A stretch of DNA of 64,000 bases from Zhuqueibacter pondensis (GTDB lineage: Bacteria; Zhuqueibacterota; Zhuqueibacteria; Zhuqueibacterales; Zhuqueibacteraceae): positions 62,001 through 126,000 of the forward strand of contig JAPDQK010000006.1 in assembly GCA_034505955.1 (NCBI GenBank), given 5' to 3'. The notes beneath the pieces are model-generated. The model made no database searches, was not told the origin of the DNA, and saw only the letters and a list, made by a program, of their open reading frames with translations. Shown here one piece after another: positions 62,589-64,000 of the stretch (position 1 is its first letter; each line of letters opens with the position of its first letter). The translations under genes were made by a program, and so were the position numbers.

Positions 62589-63833
62589 TTAGATCGCTTT
62601 TTTCGGCAAAAACGATGCGATCAATCCAGCCAGCACCCCAATCAAAGCCAACGCCAATAAGGCATTTTGCAATCCGGCTTTTTCCGCAATAAATCCCAGC
62701 GGCGTCATCATCAAGCCGGCGCTTCCCCAGCTCACGCCGATCATCAGGGCGGATACCATGCTGGCCCGGTGCGGATAAAGCTCCTGCGCCATGACAACGT
62801 TCAACGGGAATGAAAAGTACAACAGAATTCCGCTCAATGCCAAAGCGAGCAAGGTAAGTGTTCCGGGGAAATAAACAAAGCTCACCAACAATGGGACAGC
62901 GGCTAACAGCGAAAACATAATGATACGCCGGCGATCGAAGCGCGCCGCAAAATGACCGCTGAGCAAAGCGCCGATCGCGCCGATGGCCTGAAAGACGGTG
63001 ATCGTTGCGCCGGCAGAAAACAACGAATAGCCATGTGCGTGCATGTAGATCGGAATGAATGTACCGAAGCCGCTGATGACTAATGAGCGCAAGACCGAAA
63101 TGGCGAAATGCAAAAACAGCGGCAAGCGTGGGCTGTGCCTCTGCCGGCCGGACAGAAAAAACTTCGGTTGCACGAGAAGAGTTTCAGGTTCCGGCAATCG
63201 GCGAAACAGCATGAACGCCATCAGGATCGCCGGAAAAATCAACAACGGCAACTTTCGCAATCCGAAATAAGTAACCACTGGCACGACCAACAATGGCGCC
63301 AGCGAATGACCGAAATTTCCCGAAGTAACGAAAAGACTCATGCCCCATTCTTTGCGATTGCCACTGACACGACCGACCATCGCCGCCGCCGAGGGATGAA
63401 AGATCGCCGAGCCGAGACCGCAAAGCAAGAGGATGGGAATCAGCATCCAGTACACGGGAATGTAGCCGAGGCTGCAAATAAAAACGCCGCTAATGAGTGG
63501 AGCCAAAAAAACAAAAAAGCGCCTGTTGAACCGGTCATTGAGCGCGCCAAAAATCGGCTGTGACAGCGAGCTCGAAGCCGAGAGTACCGAAGCCAGCATT
63601 CCGGCGCGACTCAAGGGGAATTGCATGCGCTCCATCAATAGTGGCAACAGCGGCGATAGAAAACCGGTGTAAACATCATTGACAAAATGCCCGCATGCAA
63701 TCAAATAGACCAGCCCACGTTGAAAAATTCTGCTATCGTCTGCAGACGAAGCTCCTCGAAATTGCCGCGTCGAAACGATTTGCGCCAGCGTCTCAGTGGA
63801 AAAAACGGATGAGGTAAAATCAGAATCTTTCAT
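62589..63833 (-). CDS. MFS transporter, fosmidomycin-resistance (Fsr)-like
   Basis: The 414-residue membrane protein has about twelve hydrophobic helices after a polar N-terminal stretch of about 43 residues. The first helix region ACGHFVNDVYTGFLSPLLPL and GALNDRFNRR in the 2/3 loop resemble the Fsr-type subfamily of the major facilitator superfamily, drug or metabolite exporters. Substrate is unknown. No ribosome binding site is evident before the only in-frame ATG. It stands alone. Confidence 0.8.
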   Translation of the reverse strand: MKDSDFTSSVFSTETLAQIVSTRQFRGASSADDSRIFQRGLVYLIACGHFVNDVYTGFLSPLLPLLMERMQFPLSRAGMLASVLSASSSLSQPIFGALNDRFNRRFFVFLAPLISGVFICSLGYIPVYWMLIPILLLCGLGSAIFHPSAAAMVGRVSGNRKEWGMSLFVTSGNFGHSLAPLLVVPVVTYFGLRKLPLLIFPAILMAFMLFRRLPEPETLLVQPKFFLSGRQRHSPRLPLFLHFAISVLRSLVISGFGTFIPIYMHAHGYSLFSAGATITVFQAIGAIGALLSGHFAARFDRRRIIMFSLLAAVPLLVSFVYFPGTLTLLALALSGILLYFSFPLNVVMAQELYPHRASMVSALMIGVSWGSAGLMMTPLGFIAEKAGLQNALLALALIGVLAGLIASFLPKKAI

Positions 63834-63887
63834 TTGAATAAATATAACAATGGCAACGCGCCAAAGTCAAGGGTGGTAACGAAATAA

Positions 63888-63923
63888 AATCGGGCAGATG
63901 GTTTTCAGGCCACCTGCCCGATT
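63888..63923 (-). terminator. Terminator of the gene cut by the right edge
   Basis: AATCGGGCAG (63888-63897) pairs with CTGCCCGATT (63914-63923), with TGG/CCA extending the stem. On the minus strand it is followed by TTATTTCG, T-rich enough for a weak intrinsic terminator, and it lies 38 bases after the stop codon of the truncated right-edge gene. Confidence 0.6.
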
Positions 63924-63961
63924 GACGTTACTGAAAAAAAATCAAAAGCCCGCTGATTGGT

Positions 63962-64000
63962 TTAGGCAGGAACTGCTTGTTTAATAACGGATTTTCTTCC
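63962..64000 (-). CDS. End of a leftward gene cut by the right edge
   Basis: The last 12 codons of an open frame (GRKSVIKQAVPA, stop TAA at 63964-63962) enter from the right edge and are followed by a hairpin terminator. Nothing can be said about the product. Confidence 0.35.
   Translation of the reverse strand, partial: GRKSVIKQAVPA

Overview
The window is a 64 kb piece of a Gram-negative bacterial chromosome of moderate GC, dominated by one very long leftward (minus-strand) block of translation and transcription genes. The sequence has outer-membrane-type proteins, lipoproteins, TatC, an exported RidA, Zn-ribbon ribosomal proteins (uS14, uS4, bL36, bL33, uL24) and a selA gene. The gene set and the outer-membrane barrel and DNRLRE-type lipoprotein suggest a bacterium of the FCB superphylum or a related candidate phylum, but no lineage can be fixed from sequence reading alone.

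Layout. 1-8 kb: a leftward metabolic and housekeeping stretch (PLP-dependent D-cysteine desulfhydrase/ACC-deaminase-like enzyme, PfkB kinase, site-2 protease, SAM hydrolase, exported RidA, B12-type radical SAM protein) followed by a small-membrane-protein region holding the only convincing plus-strand gene. 8-16 kb: rng-rplU-rpmA, HD phosphohydrolase, MBL hydrolase, PHP phosphoesterase, YggL-like protein, dcd, tatC, nrdR, glyA. 16-20 kb: TPR lipoprotein-like protein, an outer-membrane barrel and a lipoprotein. 20-25.6 kb: hutI and hutU, now separated by 2.5 kb of inserted toxin-antitoxin DNA. 25.9-60.3 kb: a nearly unbroken ribosomal supercluster, read right to left: tRNA-Thr/Tyr/Gly/Thr, rpmG, tRNA-Trp, secE, nusG, rplKAJL, rpoBC, rpsL-rpsG-fusA-tuf, the S10-spc-alpha genes, ending at rplQ and a clear terminator. 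60.5-64 kb: selA, a decayed ccdAB module, an MFS exporter and the tail of one further gene.

The most informative accessory region is 21.4-24.1 kb. Three copies of the 3' end of hutU lie in a row: the end of the intact gene, a copy behind vapBC (103 bp identical to the first), and a decayed copy next to hutI. They bound two toxin-antitoxin cassettes, vapBC and mntA-hepT. This is the footprint expected if small elements had repeatedly integrated at, and rebuilt, the hutU 3' end. The hepT toxin gene of the second cassette has been hit by two different non-autonomous transposons of about 357 bp. Each has terminal inverted repeats and an exact target duplication, and removing both restores a hepT frame apart from a single TGA codon. 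A second toxin gene, ccdB at 62 kb, is also broken by one in-frame stop. Antitoxins remain intact in both cases.

Other structure: a tRNA-Gly-like pseudogene containing three tandem copies of a 14-bp repeat that also occurs beside rplJ and in one of the small transposons; a long inverted repeat in the tuf-rpsJ gap; uL5 with a ~93-residue Lys/Glu/Pro/Ala-rich extension; TTG starts for rpsL and rpoC chosen by their ribosome binding sites.
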